64,000 nt of DNA from Cladochytrium replicatum (taxonomy: Eukaryota; Chytridiomycota; Chytridiomycetes; Cladochytriales; Cladochytriaceae). Both the position numbers and the translations under genes were made by a program. The notes beneath the pieces are model-generated. The model saw nothing but the letters and a program-made list of their open reading frames with translations. It did no database searches and was not told where the DNA came from. Location of the stretch: the NCBI GenBank assembly GCA_025526935.1, contig JAHLKD010000103.1, forward strand, positions 62,001 to 126,000, written 5' to 3'. Positions 10,173-20,715 of this stretch are shown one piece after another (the first letter of the stretch is position 1; every line of letters starts with the position of its first letter).

Positions 10173-11958
10173 TCATGTCCGATCTGCACCTTTAAAGAAC
10201 TGGAACAGCGTTGTTTGCTTTGCCGTGGTTGTTGTTGCCGTCACAGCCTTCTTGGCTTTCTTTCCTCTCGTGGTGGGTGATGCAGATAGTGGGGACGGCC
10301 GAGGCGGAGGAGACCTCGGTCTCTTTCTGCTCGACTGCTGTTGTTCGAGGCACGAATCGACGTGGGACTGCAGCTGGCTTTGTGATGCGAAAGACTTTCC
10401 GCATAGCAACGGGCATGGATCGAACTTCTGAGGTTTCTCACGCGCAACGTTGCCATCGAGCCAAGTCCCCGTCGGTGTCGTCGCCGTCGCGGTAGTAGAA
10501 GAAGCAGCAGCAGCAGCCAACAATTTGGCGACCTTACCTTCGTCCTCATCATCATCGTCATCGCCTTCTTCGTCGTCCACCCGCCGACCGTCATCGTTGT
10601 TCTCACCAACACCCTCGCTCTTCGCACCGCCGCCGAACAACCCCCTAACCGCGTCCCCATGCGCCCTCTTATTGTCCACCAAGTCTCTAAACCTCGACGC
10701 GCAAGACGGCTGCCCGACCGTCGCCACTACCCTCGCGGGTCTCAAGAACCCCACAAAACTCCTCAGCTCCTCGTAACTCGAGTGCTCCGAATAGGGCACC
10801 GTCCAAATCTGCCCCCACCCGTCTTTGCCGATCGTCTCAAACAACTTTTCAGTGTTTTTCTGCAACCCCCACGTCCAACCCGTCGGCACGATCCCGAGGA
10901 AATGCGTGTACTTGTCAAGAGTCTCATGCGGCAACGCGGCGTTCGCGCTTTCGAGGATCGTTCTGCATTTCGTCCAGTCGGGAACGAATCTCCACCCTCC
11001 GGGTGCCATCTCGCCCATGGCGCCCCAACTCGCGACGTGGAACGGCGTGGGATCTTTTGTGTCGGTTGTAAACACGTCCATTGCGTTCGGGGTAGTCGTT
11101 CTGAGGTGTTCGGATTCATCCAAGGGCGGGGAATCGAGATCGAGCAAGGAGAGTGTGCGGAGTTTGGATTGCGAGACGTAGATTTTGAGAGTCGGGTGCA
11201 GGGACGCGAGGGCGAGGAGGAGACGTTCTTTGCCGATGGTGTAGGTAGATACCACGACGAGGGTTTTGCGGTGTGGTGGGTTGTCTTCCAAAAGTGTTTT
11301 TTGGACTTGTTCTGCGATTGTGCGTGTGATGGTTCCACTGAGGGGAAACTTGTGTTTTGGATGGCAGTACTAATTATAAGATAGTGATCAGAAATTTCAT
11401 AGTACTGGTGTGATCTCGCATACATACCGTCGTGTCGAGGAACAATGTATCGATCGGCAAGTCGTACAGCTGCCATTCCTGCCAAGAAGTCATTCGTTGG
11501 TGGAAACGGAAATCGCCAGTGTGGAGGTACTTTTTCCTTTTTCCATCGTCTGATTCGAATTCTACCAGAAGCATTGCGGCGCCCGGACAGTGATTAGCGT
11601 CGAGCAGCACAATGTGACCGTTCGGTGGAATCTCGTCTGGTTGAATGGTGATTGTGCCAGAGAGAGGAGACCTGTGGATAGGGATTCTCGAGTGCATCGG
11701 TAGCGGAGCGATGTAAGCGGGATCGACAGCGAGGTTCGCCTCGAGCAGGGCAGCAGTGATTTGCGAGCAGAAAATCTTGCTGTAATTCCATTTGTGATTG
11801 ATTCCGGTGTAGTGGTCGGCATGGAAGTGAGACAGGAAGTATGTGAGTTGAGCTGAGCGGGTCTTGAAAGCATCGACGACCAGCGACGACAACGGGATTT
11901 GAGCGTGGGTTGGCACTGGTGCAGCCGTCGCCGAAGTTCCACCACCAGCAGCAGACAT
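10173..11958 (-). CDS. PSO2: SNM1A/PSO2-type DNA crosslink-repair nuclease
   Basis: Two exons (11958-11428 and 11369-10173; 58-nt intron) give 575 aa. The metallo-beta-lactamase fold starts almost at once: SHFHADHYTG (HxHxDH metal site), LDANHCPGA, HTGDFR and DTTYCHPKHKFP, the last formed across the splice. It is followed by a DRMBL domain with STYTIGKERL and VPYSEHSSYEELRSFVG. This is the SNM1A/Pso2 family of 5' exonucleases that process interstrand crosslinks in the nucleus. After an acidic linker the C-terminus has a zinc-finger-like C-x3-C-x12-H-x3-C (PCPLLCGKS...HVDSCL), resembling UBZ4 with an extra residue in each loop, then a perfect PIP box QTTLFQFF for PCNA binding near the end. In human SNM1A the UBZ lies N-terminal to the nuclease, so the order is different here. 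Confidence 0.93.
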
Positions 11959-12128
11959 TCATTCGAATGGATATTCAACAATTAATTAACAATTAACGGT
12001 TATTGTGCAGCCAACCAGTCTCGAACCTGCGTCATCGGTGCTTCCTATCGAATCGATTGCTCAACGATCAACGATAGCTTGTCCCACAAGAACAACTACC
12101 AGCGCAACATTGCACCACCAGCTCAACC
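11959..12128. promoter_or_regulatory. Short divergent promoter region
   Basis: Only 170 bp separate the start codon of the SNM1A-like gene (leftward) from that of the R3H-type gene (rightward), so both must be driven from a shared region. It contains AT-rich TTAATTAACAATTAA close to the repair gene. No specific factor site can be assigned. Confidence 0.5.
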
Positions 12129-13358
12129 ATGGCCATCGGCGACTCGTCCCGGTCTCTCAGGTAATGTGTAATGCTGCAAGCTGGACGTGGGCCTTGCATA
12201 CTAACCGGACTATCCCTCAGCACTCCCGTTATTCCCCGCGTGCCCTCGTTGCCGGCTTCTCCACAGCGAAACTCATCTTCGTCCGCGCATGCCGACGCAG
12301 AATCACGCTTCGATGCCGCGTTCTTTGGTGGCGACCGTCTGTACAGGGACGACCGCCCGCGCAGACCTGCCAGACCTGCCCGTCCCGCCACCATGTCGGA
12401 TCCTCCGCTGCAACTGAAAGTAGAGATGCTTTTCGCTGCATCGTCCTCAAACCGCAAGCGCAATCGCATCTCAAACGCCCTTTTCTTTGGCCACCCATTA
12501 GCTCAAGGTTATGTGTACCTCAAGCTCATATTCTCACACACTCAAACTATCTCTCCCCTCCCAAAAGACCCAAACTTCGTGCACCCGGCTGACATCTTAC
12601 CGGGCTACTCTGTTCCCCGTCGTCCAACAGCTTTTACTTCTTCGCGCAAAACTATCCTCTCCATCCCAGACACCCTGGTCCCACCATCGTTAGATCAATC
12701 AGATCGATCCGTCGGAAGGCTTTCAAGGATGGACCGCTACTGGCTTCGTCAGACCCGTCGATCTCGGTGGTCCCACGAGTCTATCCTCCGTGCTGAAACA
12801 GACCTCCGTGCGCTACTCGTCGCTTGGGGAGCGGCACCAGAATCAGCTTACAAATTGGAACATTCCGACGCAGTCGGTGCGTCGATCGTGGAAGAGAACG
12901 ACGACAAGAGTGAGAAAAAGGGCAACCAGACCGCCCCTTTAACAGACAAGAGAGAGAAGAAGGACGACGAGAACATGAGTGCTTCGGTGTCGGACCTCGA
13001 GATGGTCCATGCGGACGAGGCAAAGTCTGCTTCTACCACTACTACTACTGCATCAACATCAGAGGACTGGGTCATTGTCTCCTCGGCTCAACCTACCGCC
13101 ACACGGTCGACCCTAGCACCCTCCACGACCGTGGACGACGGATGTCTCGCGGTCACAGCTCGAGACGACAAGTGCAAGCGTCTCCTCATCCACATGCTCT
13201 GCCGGTACTACGGAGTCGCGTCCCACTCTGTAGAGCGCGATGGCGGAGACACAGCTGTCCTCGTATCAAACCCCTTCAACACCGACAACGCGCGGAAGAA
13301 GTCGGACGAATTCAAGTGGCCCAAGCGACGCTTCGTCGACTTTCTGTACCAGGCATAA
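12129..13358 (+). CDS. R3H-type nucleic-acid-binding protein (putative)
   Basis: A short first exon (12129-12160) encodes MAIGDSSRSL; the 60-nt intron has a perfect TACTAAC branch site and CAG acceptor; exon 2 (12221-13358) completes 389 aa. A further in-frame 60-nt segment (12508-12567) starting GTTATG and ending AAAAG could be another intron. The C-terminus has KRLLIHMLCRYYGVASHSV followed by AVLVSNP, the pattern of an R3H domain, although the core R-x3-H is not obvious. The middle part (about 155-215: PRRPTAF, DRYWLRQTRRSRW) looks like the R3H-associated N-terminal region seen in R3HDM4-like proteins. Between them is a Ser/Thr/Glu-rich disordered linker. The role would be binding single-stranded nucleic acid; this is inference from the fold only. 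Confidence 0.6.
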
Positions 13359-13529
13359 AAAGCCATGTCTTGGAAGGCATCTAGATGTTAACATATCGGG
13401 AGAGTGGTTTTCAATTTTCTTGCACAATGCGTGGAGTATATTTACACAAATAAGAAACACTGTAAAAAATGGCTCAGAACACTGCAGCAACGAGCATAAC
13501 TAAGTGCCGAGAATCTCAAAGTGACCACC

Positions 13530-13657
13530 TCACTCAGAAACGCCAGCAGAGCTAAGTTTGGATGTTCTGGTGGAAGGCATTTTGAATATATTTCCCGATT
13601 CCTCCTTGTGCAAATAGAATAACTGCACCATCGATCACGGACAAAATGTTCAGATGG
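13530..13657 (-). pseudogene. Relic of an NLR gene, internally deleted
   Basis: Two short pieces of the NLR family are joined here in the orientation of the 6.3-9.6 kb gene. Positions 13530-13592 match the C-terminal TPR cap (compare 6298-6360). Positions about 13594-13657 match the P-loop region (compare about 8325-8390) and still read LSVIDGAVILFAQGGIGK on the - strand. Everything between the P-loop and the cap is gone. The P-loop reads GGIGK rather than GGMGK, so the parent was a different family member. Confidence 0.75.
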
Positions 13658-13745
13658 TTTCAGTTTCTATATGAATGTGTTCAAGAAATGGCGGTGTAAA
13701 TCCCCGCAAATTCACCGAACACAACGCGTCGCTCGTCGCTTCCAA

Positions 13746-16700
13746 ATGCAGGACTACGTCGTGGGAAGCGTGTTAGGTATAGGTGAATTCGGCAAGGTGT
13801 ACCGCGCTATCCATCGTTCAACTAGGTATTCCCACAACGGGATATCAAATGACTCGCACGTACTGACCCCTTCTTTCGAAACAAGCACATCTTGCGCGAT
13901 CAAAGTAATCACTCTCACTTCCCGTCGCGATGCCGCCCCACTCCGCACCGAAATCCAGTGCCACCTCCAAGCCCGCCACATCAACATCCTCAGACTCCTT
14001 GATGTCTTTTACCAGGGCGATGAGGAAAACGACGAGCGCGTTTCGGATGCCATGGAAGGGGGTCAAGCACGACGCAGCAGTACGCCAGGTGAGACCGTGC
14101 CGATGGAATTGGCCGAGCAGGTGACGGTTTCAATGGTCATGGAGCTTTGCAAGATCGACTTGCTAAGTTTGTTGAGACAGAAGGGGCGGTTTGTGCTGAA
14201 AGAGATGAAGTTTGTCGTAAGGGTAAAGTATGGTGCTATTGACGTGTGCCCGTACTGATGCTGGGTACAGGAACTTTCGGCAGGGATCTCGTATTTGCAC
14301 GGGATTGGGCTGGTCCACAGGGATCTCAAACTTCAGGTTCGATATATTGCTTCCGCTATAACCTCGCTTACTCATCGCTACTCAAGAACGTATTGCTGGG
14401 AACTGATAATCACCTAAAGATTGCTGATTTCGGGTTTGCGAAACCATTGAAAGCAGGATCGGTTCTAAGTTCCGTCAAAGGTAACCCCTTCCCAATGTTC
14501 GTTCTCCCACATCGTTCTGACATTATCAAATCTCTGTGCCTTTTCTTTACCTTTAAAGGAACTCCAATTTATATGGTATGTCTATCCTGATGAATATTAC
14601 CGAAGTGTTCAACCGGAATTTTGCATTTCTTCTAACAGGCACCGGAGATGATCCTCGAACAACCATACACCTCCGCCGTTGATCTCTGGGCTCTCGGCGT
14701 CATGTTCTACGAAGTACTCTCCAAAAAATGATCCTCGTACCTATAATTTACTGAATTGTTCACTCCAGCTTTACTTTGGCACCCCACCTTTCTACACCAC
14801 CAACATCTTCGCCCTCGTCAAAATGATCGCCTCTGAGTCTGTGTGCTTCCCAACTATCGAAAATCCCGAGATGGAAGGAGACACCGTACAGCACAGTTTA
14901 CTGTGCAATCTGATCGAAGGGCTGTTGAACAAGGATCCGGTCAATCGCACTTCGATCGAAGGGGTAGTTTCGAATCCCTTTGTGGCGAAACGGAGACGAC
15001 GGCGAAGGAGGACGGCTGGTGCGGCTGAAAATGACATTGACGCAGTCGAAGATACGAGTGCGGTGGGCGATGAGGCTGCCGGTTTGTCGAATTCGGCGGC
15101 AGATGTTGTTGTGGATCAGAGCTCGGCCACAGCGACCGTCGGTGGAAAAATGAGTGAGCAGAGAACTGGCTTTGGGGGCATGCGAACTGCAGATTCCGGC
15201 ATCCACCTTTCCGACACATCTGCAGTCCTTACAGTCTTCGCCGCGAAACCATCGTTCGGTGTCGGGGATAGAAACATTGAGACGATTAAAACGCGCCAGA
15301 GAACTATGAGCAACGATGTGCGTGGGTCTGCTCGACGCAGCAGGGACGTGGATGATGGACTGAGAGTGAAACATGTGGATTCACGATCGAACATGATTGA
15401 TACTGCTGGACTCGTTCAGAAGGACGGAGGCGGATCAGATGTTGAGGGTTATATCTCCAAGGGTGAAGGGCTAAAAGTGTCAGCGGAGGGTGTTGAGAAT
15501 TCAAATGTGCAATCGGACGTGAAACTCCCCAGCAGCATTGGCTCAACTCCAATGCGCACTTCGGACTCACTCTCCAAGGAAAAAGAAGAGGATGCTCTAA
15601 AGAATGCTTTGGGGACAAAAGGACACAGGGATAGGTCAAGAACAAGAGATCCAACGAATCGTGGAGACGACAAGCCGCCCCGAACACCATTGAAACAAAA
15701 GGAGGGCAGTCTGAATGTGGACCCGAAGGTCAGAACTAAAAGACTGAATGGAAAACTTTCACTTCAACAATCACAACGTGCGATACCAAAACGCCCCAAA
15801 AGTGCAGTGTCTTCGACCTCACGAACATCCTCCGAGAGCTCTGTACCTTCCACTGCAGCCACGGCACAAACTGATCCGCCAATTCCACCGATCGGTGAAT
15901 ACTTCCCGGCGAGCACCTCAGCTTACCCATCCATCTCTCAAAAACCGTCACCTCACCTTCCGCTTCTCTCTACCTCCTCAAACATCACCAAGGTCCTCTC
16001 CACAATCTCTCAATCCGACAAAGACTCCCGATCTCTCCTCACAGATCCGACCCAGGTTGCCGCCCTCTGTGAATCGGTCTTGAAATCACTCACACTCCAC
16101 AACGCTCACATTCTCTCCAGGATCATCCGCCGAGCCAGCCGCTCCGACTCGCCCATCGATCTGAAAAACAGCCTGATGTCGCGAGAATACATCCAAGTCT
16201 TCGTCGCAGAATTTTTGGATCGTCTCGGTAGCGGCAGCGAGGAAGGTTTTGGGTCCATGTGTGACGGCTCGAAGGGCAACCTCCCGTCGGAAGCTTGTCT
16301 GATGCCCGTTCTGGGAAGAATCGGTGTCTGTCTTCGTGGCGCTGAGTTGATCCCTGCGCTCCGTGAAGCGGTGGCCACCAAGCTCCTCCCGCTTTCGTTA
16401 CGGGTTCTGGAGGCCGTGAGATCGGATCGATGTGCATCGCGAACATCCACGTTTCCAAAACCCCCGTCGAAGGCACCATGTCGGTGCAAGGAGCGTGCAC
16501 TGAAAGTCGCCGCGCTGGCTCTGGAGATTCTTGAGGTCGACAATGTCCCGTATTTGGAAAGACTCGCCGACGCCGCCGCGAACGCTCTCACCTCCACTCC
16601 CGAACCTTCAATCCTGCTTCTTGACCTATGCGGTTCAAAAGGGTCTGGTTGCATGGAATCTATCATCGATCGCCTCTTCAAAGAGCACCGTATGATCGAG

Positions 16701-18470
16701 ACTCTTTTACATGCAACTGGATCGAAATCAGCTCACGTTCGTGCGGCCAGCTTGAACTTGCTGTTTCATGCTGCGCTCCGGCGGATCCCATTAGATCCAT
16801 ACAGTGGCGACATTGTTTCAATTTTCAAAGGTGCATTCGACCGGATGGTAGAGGAGGGATTGAGTGACGCATCGACCTCTGAAGTCACAATGTGTATTCA
16901 GCTGGTCAAACACACCATCAGTAACAAAGGGACGACGGATACGGAGTCGGCCCTGCATGGCATCGTCAGCACACAGATCGACCGCCTGTTTTCACTTTTA
17001 TCCCCTCTCCAGCAGACGCAATCCCAGCTCCGATGTATGAGTGCAGCTATTGAGCTTGCCGCAAATGCAATCATCCGAATCCAACCGGCCTGGTGGATCG
17101 CGATCAACAAAGTGATCGCTATCGTTGCCGAGACCCTCAAAGATCTATCGCTCTCCGACTTCTCCACATCAGAATTGATCGCTCTGTCCTCGATCGCTTC
17201 CACTATCTCTGAACTCATTCTCGCAGCAATAGCCACAGAAGATCTCCCTGAGCCACTAGCGACATGTCTGTCCACATGGCTCTTTCCGCACTATCCCAAC
17301 AACTTTACCTCCGAATTTTGGACGCCAACTCTATGCACCTCGATGCTCCAGCTCACCGCGCTCGCGTGCCAAAATGCCGGAGTCTTGGCCCAACTGCGTC
17401 GCGACCCGCTGATCTCTTCAACGGCCGCGGTCCCACATTGGATCGCAACAGCTTCTTTGAACCTGGTCACACGGCTAGCGGCCACCGGGAAACTCGAAAC
17501 ACCCGCATCACGCGCTGGAATCTCGGTCGCGGGTCGAATCCTCGTCGACGGATACGCTCCAACAGCTCCAGTACGTCCTACAATTGACACCCTTCGCATA
17601 ATTTCCAGCGTCCTCCGTTCGAATCTCCAATCCACAGAGCTGGAAAGCATTTCAAAATTGATACTCGGAACCGCGCAGCCAATCGCTGCAACAGCGGAAG
17701 ATCACGACATTGTTAATGCAGCCAGATCCGCACTGCACACCGCATGTCTCACCCTCGACGCCGTCAAATCCGCAGGCTTTGACTTGAGTCAACGCGCGGA
17801 ACAACTCCGTCGCGAAGTTGGAAAGCTCGCGGGATTGAAGGAGGACCAGAAGCAGGCGCCGCTGCTACAAGATACAATCGCTCCAACCTCGGGTATATCT
17901 GGATTGACCACACACGAGAACGATGACGTTCGGAGACTAGCGTGGGAAGTTCTTGGCATGTTTGCTTTGCGGATTTCGAGGCCACAAGTCGGCGAGCAGT
18001 TGAGTGCATGGAGAGACGTATGCGCTCTCGTTGGGCTCGTGGATGACTTGCACGATGATCCATATTCTATACAGCTCCCAATGGGACTAGTTCGTCGTGC
18101 GCTTTCCGGAGACGATCCCAACGCAGCGTGCATAGTTGCAGCATCGCTATTTACACATGTCGAAGGTCAGTTCTGGGAAACGGTCGATGGGGTTCAGTGC
18201 ACTTTGGAGAGCTTTGGTTCTGGTGCTTCAGGTTCTCCGCTACCAACTGTTCTGAGAATACTTGTGGCTTCTCTCTTCGCAATGTACGTCCCAGAAAGCG
18301 CTTGTCCAACGGAAGAGTTTCATGCCCGGTTGGCGTCCACGATTCCACGGGCTGTACGGACCGTTTCCAAGCTATGCCAACAATTTTCAGACGACGAAGA
18401 TCTGGCCAAAAGATGCACAATGTTTTGCGAAAGCGGAAAGCTATTTATTTCCAAATACATGACGCAGTAA
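13746..18470 (+). CDS. STK36: Fused/STK36-type serine/threonine kinase
   Basis: Seven exons (13746-13825, 13886-14216, 14271-14336, 14387-14480, 14559-14575, 14639-14713, 14769-18470) sum to 1454 aa in frame. The N-terminal kinase has the glycine loop LGIGEFGKVY, catalytic lysine in CAIKVI (K33), VHRDLKLQNVLL, ADFGFAKPL, KGTPIYMAPEM and YELYFGTPPFYTTNIFALVK. The wording GTPPFY-T-NIF is characteristic of Fused (animal STK36, plant TIO). The remaining roughly 1100 residues are a disordered Ser/Lys-rich linker and then an alpha-helical, ARM/HEAT-like region, as in STK36 (about 1300 aa in human). Family members act in central-pair assembly of motile cilia, Hedgehog signalling in animals, or phragmoplast function in plants; in a zoosporic fungus a flagellar role is most likely. 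The first 60-nt intron is in frame, so its removal is inferred from GTATTC, a CTGAC branch site and ACAAG. Confidence 0.88.
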
Positions 18471-18562
18471 ATGCTTCAAAAACAAACTGGGACCAACCAC
18501 CAATATCCCCGCTCCAAAAAAAAACAAACAAAAAAACAGTAACTCTCCTTTCATTCCCAGGT

Positions 18563-20539
18563 CTACACCTGAACACGCTCCTCAATCACCTTTCGCACTC
18601 CCTTCTGACCCCACTTGACAGCAACAGGCCCTTCCTTCACCCCAGACTCCACCAACCCCGGCACATTCGACACCGTCTTCACATCTATGCACCGCTTCTC
18701 CAACCCCTTCAAGTCCACCAACTCCTTAGGCGCAAAGTCCTCGTACTTGATCGGCACGAACCCGTGCTGCGCGCTGTACCCCGGTACCCTGTTTGGTGAG
18801 TTGATCGCGTCCAGCACGGCTTCAGGGAACTTCCCAGGCGACGCCGTCGACAGGCAAATCGTGTGCACCGCGCCTACGTTCGCGCTCGGGTCCCTCAGAA
18901 GCCGCTCGGCAGCGATGACTCCGACCGCAGTGTGGGGGTCCAGCACATAGTGCGGTGCGTCCGAGTGCACTTGCGGCGCAACGGTCGTGGGCGCACCGGA
19001 GATCTCGCCACGCGCAGACGCAGACTCGGACGGGTTGAATTGGTGGTGGTAGTACCGCGTGATGGCTTCAAGCGTATCCGCGTCCGAGACCGCGAAGGAG
19101 GTAAACACCTGTCGCGCACGCCTGAGCGTCTCATCGTCCATCGAGAACGATCCGGTGGTTTTAAGGGACGCCATCCAAGAAGCGACGGAGCGGCTGGCTT
19201 TGGCTGCAATGTCCTGTGCTGAAGGAGCGGCAGCTTGCCCCAGCCCGGGAAGCTCTGGGACGACGGATGCGGCCGCAGCTTGAGCCAGAGCGGTCTCGCT
19301 GTCGGGAGTCAGCAAGTTGGCACCCGAGACGTTGGCGCTCTGCGATGATGGCGATGGCGCATCGGCTGCGGTGCGGCCATCTCCGCGGGCGAGGTACCAT
19401 GCAAACCGCTCAAAGTTGGAGCTGACCAGAATGTCCATTGCGGGTGACAAAGTCTGCTTCACCTCGGCTTCGGCAGAAACTCCGTTCGCATGACCGTTGG
19501 CAGTCTCTTTCGGGCTCTTGGAGTATACCCCTGTCTTCATGAAGCGATCCAAGATGTCGTTGGAGTTGGTCGCAATGACAAGCTTCTCGATGGGCAAGCC
19601 CATTCGCATAGCGTAGTATCCCGCGAGAATGTCCCCAAAGTTTCCGGTCGGAACGCAGTACCGCACTTTTGTCAGGACGGCATAGCTTGGGGTGGTCTGG
19701 AACGGAACCTTGACGTGACGCTTCAGCAGCTGGAAGAATGAGTGGAAGTAGTAGGTGATCTGCGTTAAGATGCGAGCCCAGTTGATCGAGTTGATGGCAG
19801 CAAGATTGTACTTTGTCCTAAACGCCTGGTCCGAGAACAAGGTCTTCACGATTTCTTGACAGTCGTCGAATGAACCCTCAACCGCAACGTTGAAAACATT
19901 GCTGTCGGTGACAGTGGTCATCTGCAGCTCTTGAACCGAGGAGATGCGGCCTTTGGGATGAAGAATGTAAACTGAAACATTCTTCTTTCCACGAAGTCCA
20001 TAGATGGCGGCTCCACCGGTGTCACCGCTGGTAGCGCCAAGCACCGTGATCCAGTGTGGGTCCTTGAAGTCGGCAGGGTTTCCCGCTTGTTCCCTCGCTT
20101 TCCTGTTCTTACGCGCCAAGAGGTACTCGAACAAGTTACCGAGCACTTGCAGCGCGACGTCCTTGAACGCAAAAGTGGGGCCATGGAACAGCTCCAGCAT
20201 GTACAGGTTGTTAAAGTTGGTGTTGCCTTCGTCAGTCTGTGAGTTGACGTTTGGAAGCTTTACGACGGGAGTCACATCTGCGTGTGAGAACGTCGCAAAG
20301 GAGCGCTGAAGAATGTCGAGGAGGTCTGCGTCTGGAATCTCCTCAACGGCAACGTATGGGCGGAAGATGCGGAAAGCAAGTTCTGGGAACGGCAGGTCGG
20401 CCCAGGAAACCAGGTCGGTCAAGGGGATTTGCGGGATTGAGTTCGGGATGTACAATCCACCGTCTGGGGCCAGGCCCTCGAAGACAGCGTCCTCGAACGA
20501 GAGGTCCTTCGATTGGCCGCGGGTCGAGCTGTAGCGCAT
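18563..20539 (-). CDS. THR4: Threonine synthase
   Basis: A single 658-aa frame encodes the PLP enzyme that converts O-phospho-L-homoserine to L-threonine, the last step of threonine synthesis in the cytosol. Evidence: N-terminal MRYSSTRGQS and GLAPDGGLYIP, the PLP lysine motif HGPTFAFKDVALQ (K126), GATSGDTGGAAIYG, KGRISSVQELQMT, INSINWARILTQITYY and VPTGNFGDILAGYYA. The protein is about 140 residues longer than yeast Thr4; the extra length is mostly an Ala/Ser/Pro-rich insertion around residues 390-450, after FERFAWYLARG. It ends 93 bp from the convergent STK36-like gene. Human cells lack this enzyme. Confidence 0.96.
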   Translation of the reverse strand: MRYSSTRGQSKDLSFEDAVFEGLAPDGGLYIPNSIPQIPLTDLVSWADLPFPELAFRIFRPYVAVEEIPDADLLDILQRSFATFSHADVTPVVKLPNVNSQTDEGNTNFNNLYMLELFHGPTFAFKDVALQVLGNLFEYLLARKNRKAREQAGNPADFKDPHWITVLGATSGDTGGAAIYGLRGKKNVSVYILHPKGRISSVQELQMTTVTDSNVFNVAVEGSFDDCQEIVKTLFSDQAFRTKYNLAAINSINWARILTQITYYFHSFFQLLKRHVKVPFQTTPSYAVLTKVRYCVPTGNFGDILAGYYAMRMGLPIEKLVIATNSNDILDRFMKTGVYSKSPKETANGHANGVSAEAEVKQTLSPAMDILVSSNFERFAWYLARGDGRTAADAPSPSSQSANVSGANLLTPDSETALAQAAAASVVPELPGLGQAAAPSAQDIAAKASRSVASWMASLKTTGSFSMDDETLRRARQVFTSFAVSDADTLEAITRYYHHQFNPSESASARGEISGAPTTVAPQVHSDAPHYVLDPHTAVGVIAAERLLRDPSANVGAVHTICLSTASPGKFPEAVLDAINSPNRVPGYSAQHGFVPIKYEDFAPKELVDLKGLEKRCIDVKTVSNVPGLVESGVKEGPVAVKWGQKGVRKVIEERVQV

Positions 20540-20597
20540 GGCAGTCGCAGAGTAGATTTTGCAGGTGTGATATCACACTTGGTGAAGATCGAGATGA

Positions 20598-20660
20598 GAT
20601 TTGGGATTTATGGGAATTATGGGGAATTATTGGGAATTAAAAGGAATTACGGGATTTAGC
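20598..20660. repeat. GGAATTA-type short repeats upstream of THR4
   Basis: About six imperfect copies of a GGGAATTAT-like unit lie in the roughly 180 bp between the THR4 start codon and the chitosanase stop. The placement suggests a promoter-proximal repeat for THR4; nothing shows that it is functional. Confidence 0.6.
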
Positions 20661-20715
20661 ACAGCCATTTTAGTATTCAACAGAATCAGATCAGGTTTGT
20701 GTGGATCACAGCGTG

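Noticed and set aside
9830-10189. A 119-codon leftward open frame between the NLR and SNM1A-like genes
   Set aside because: It overlaps the end of the SNM1A-like coding region, has no recognisable motif and sits in what looks like a spacer; no splice partners were found.
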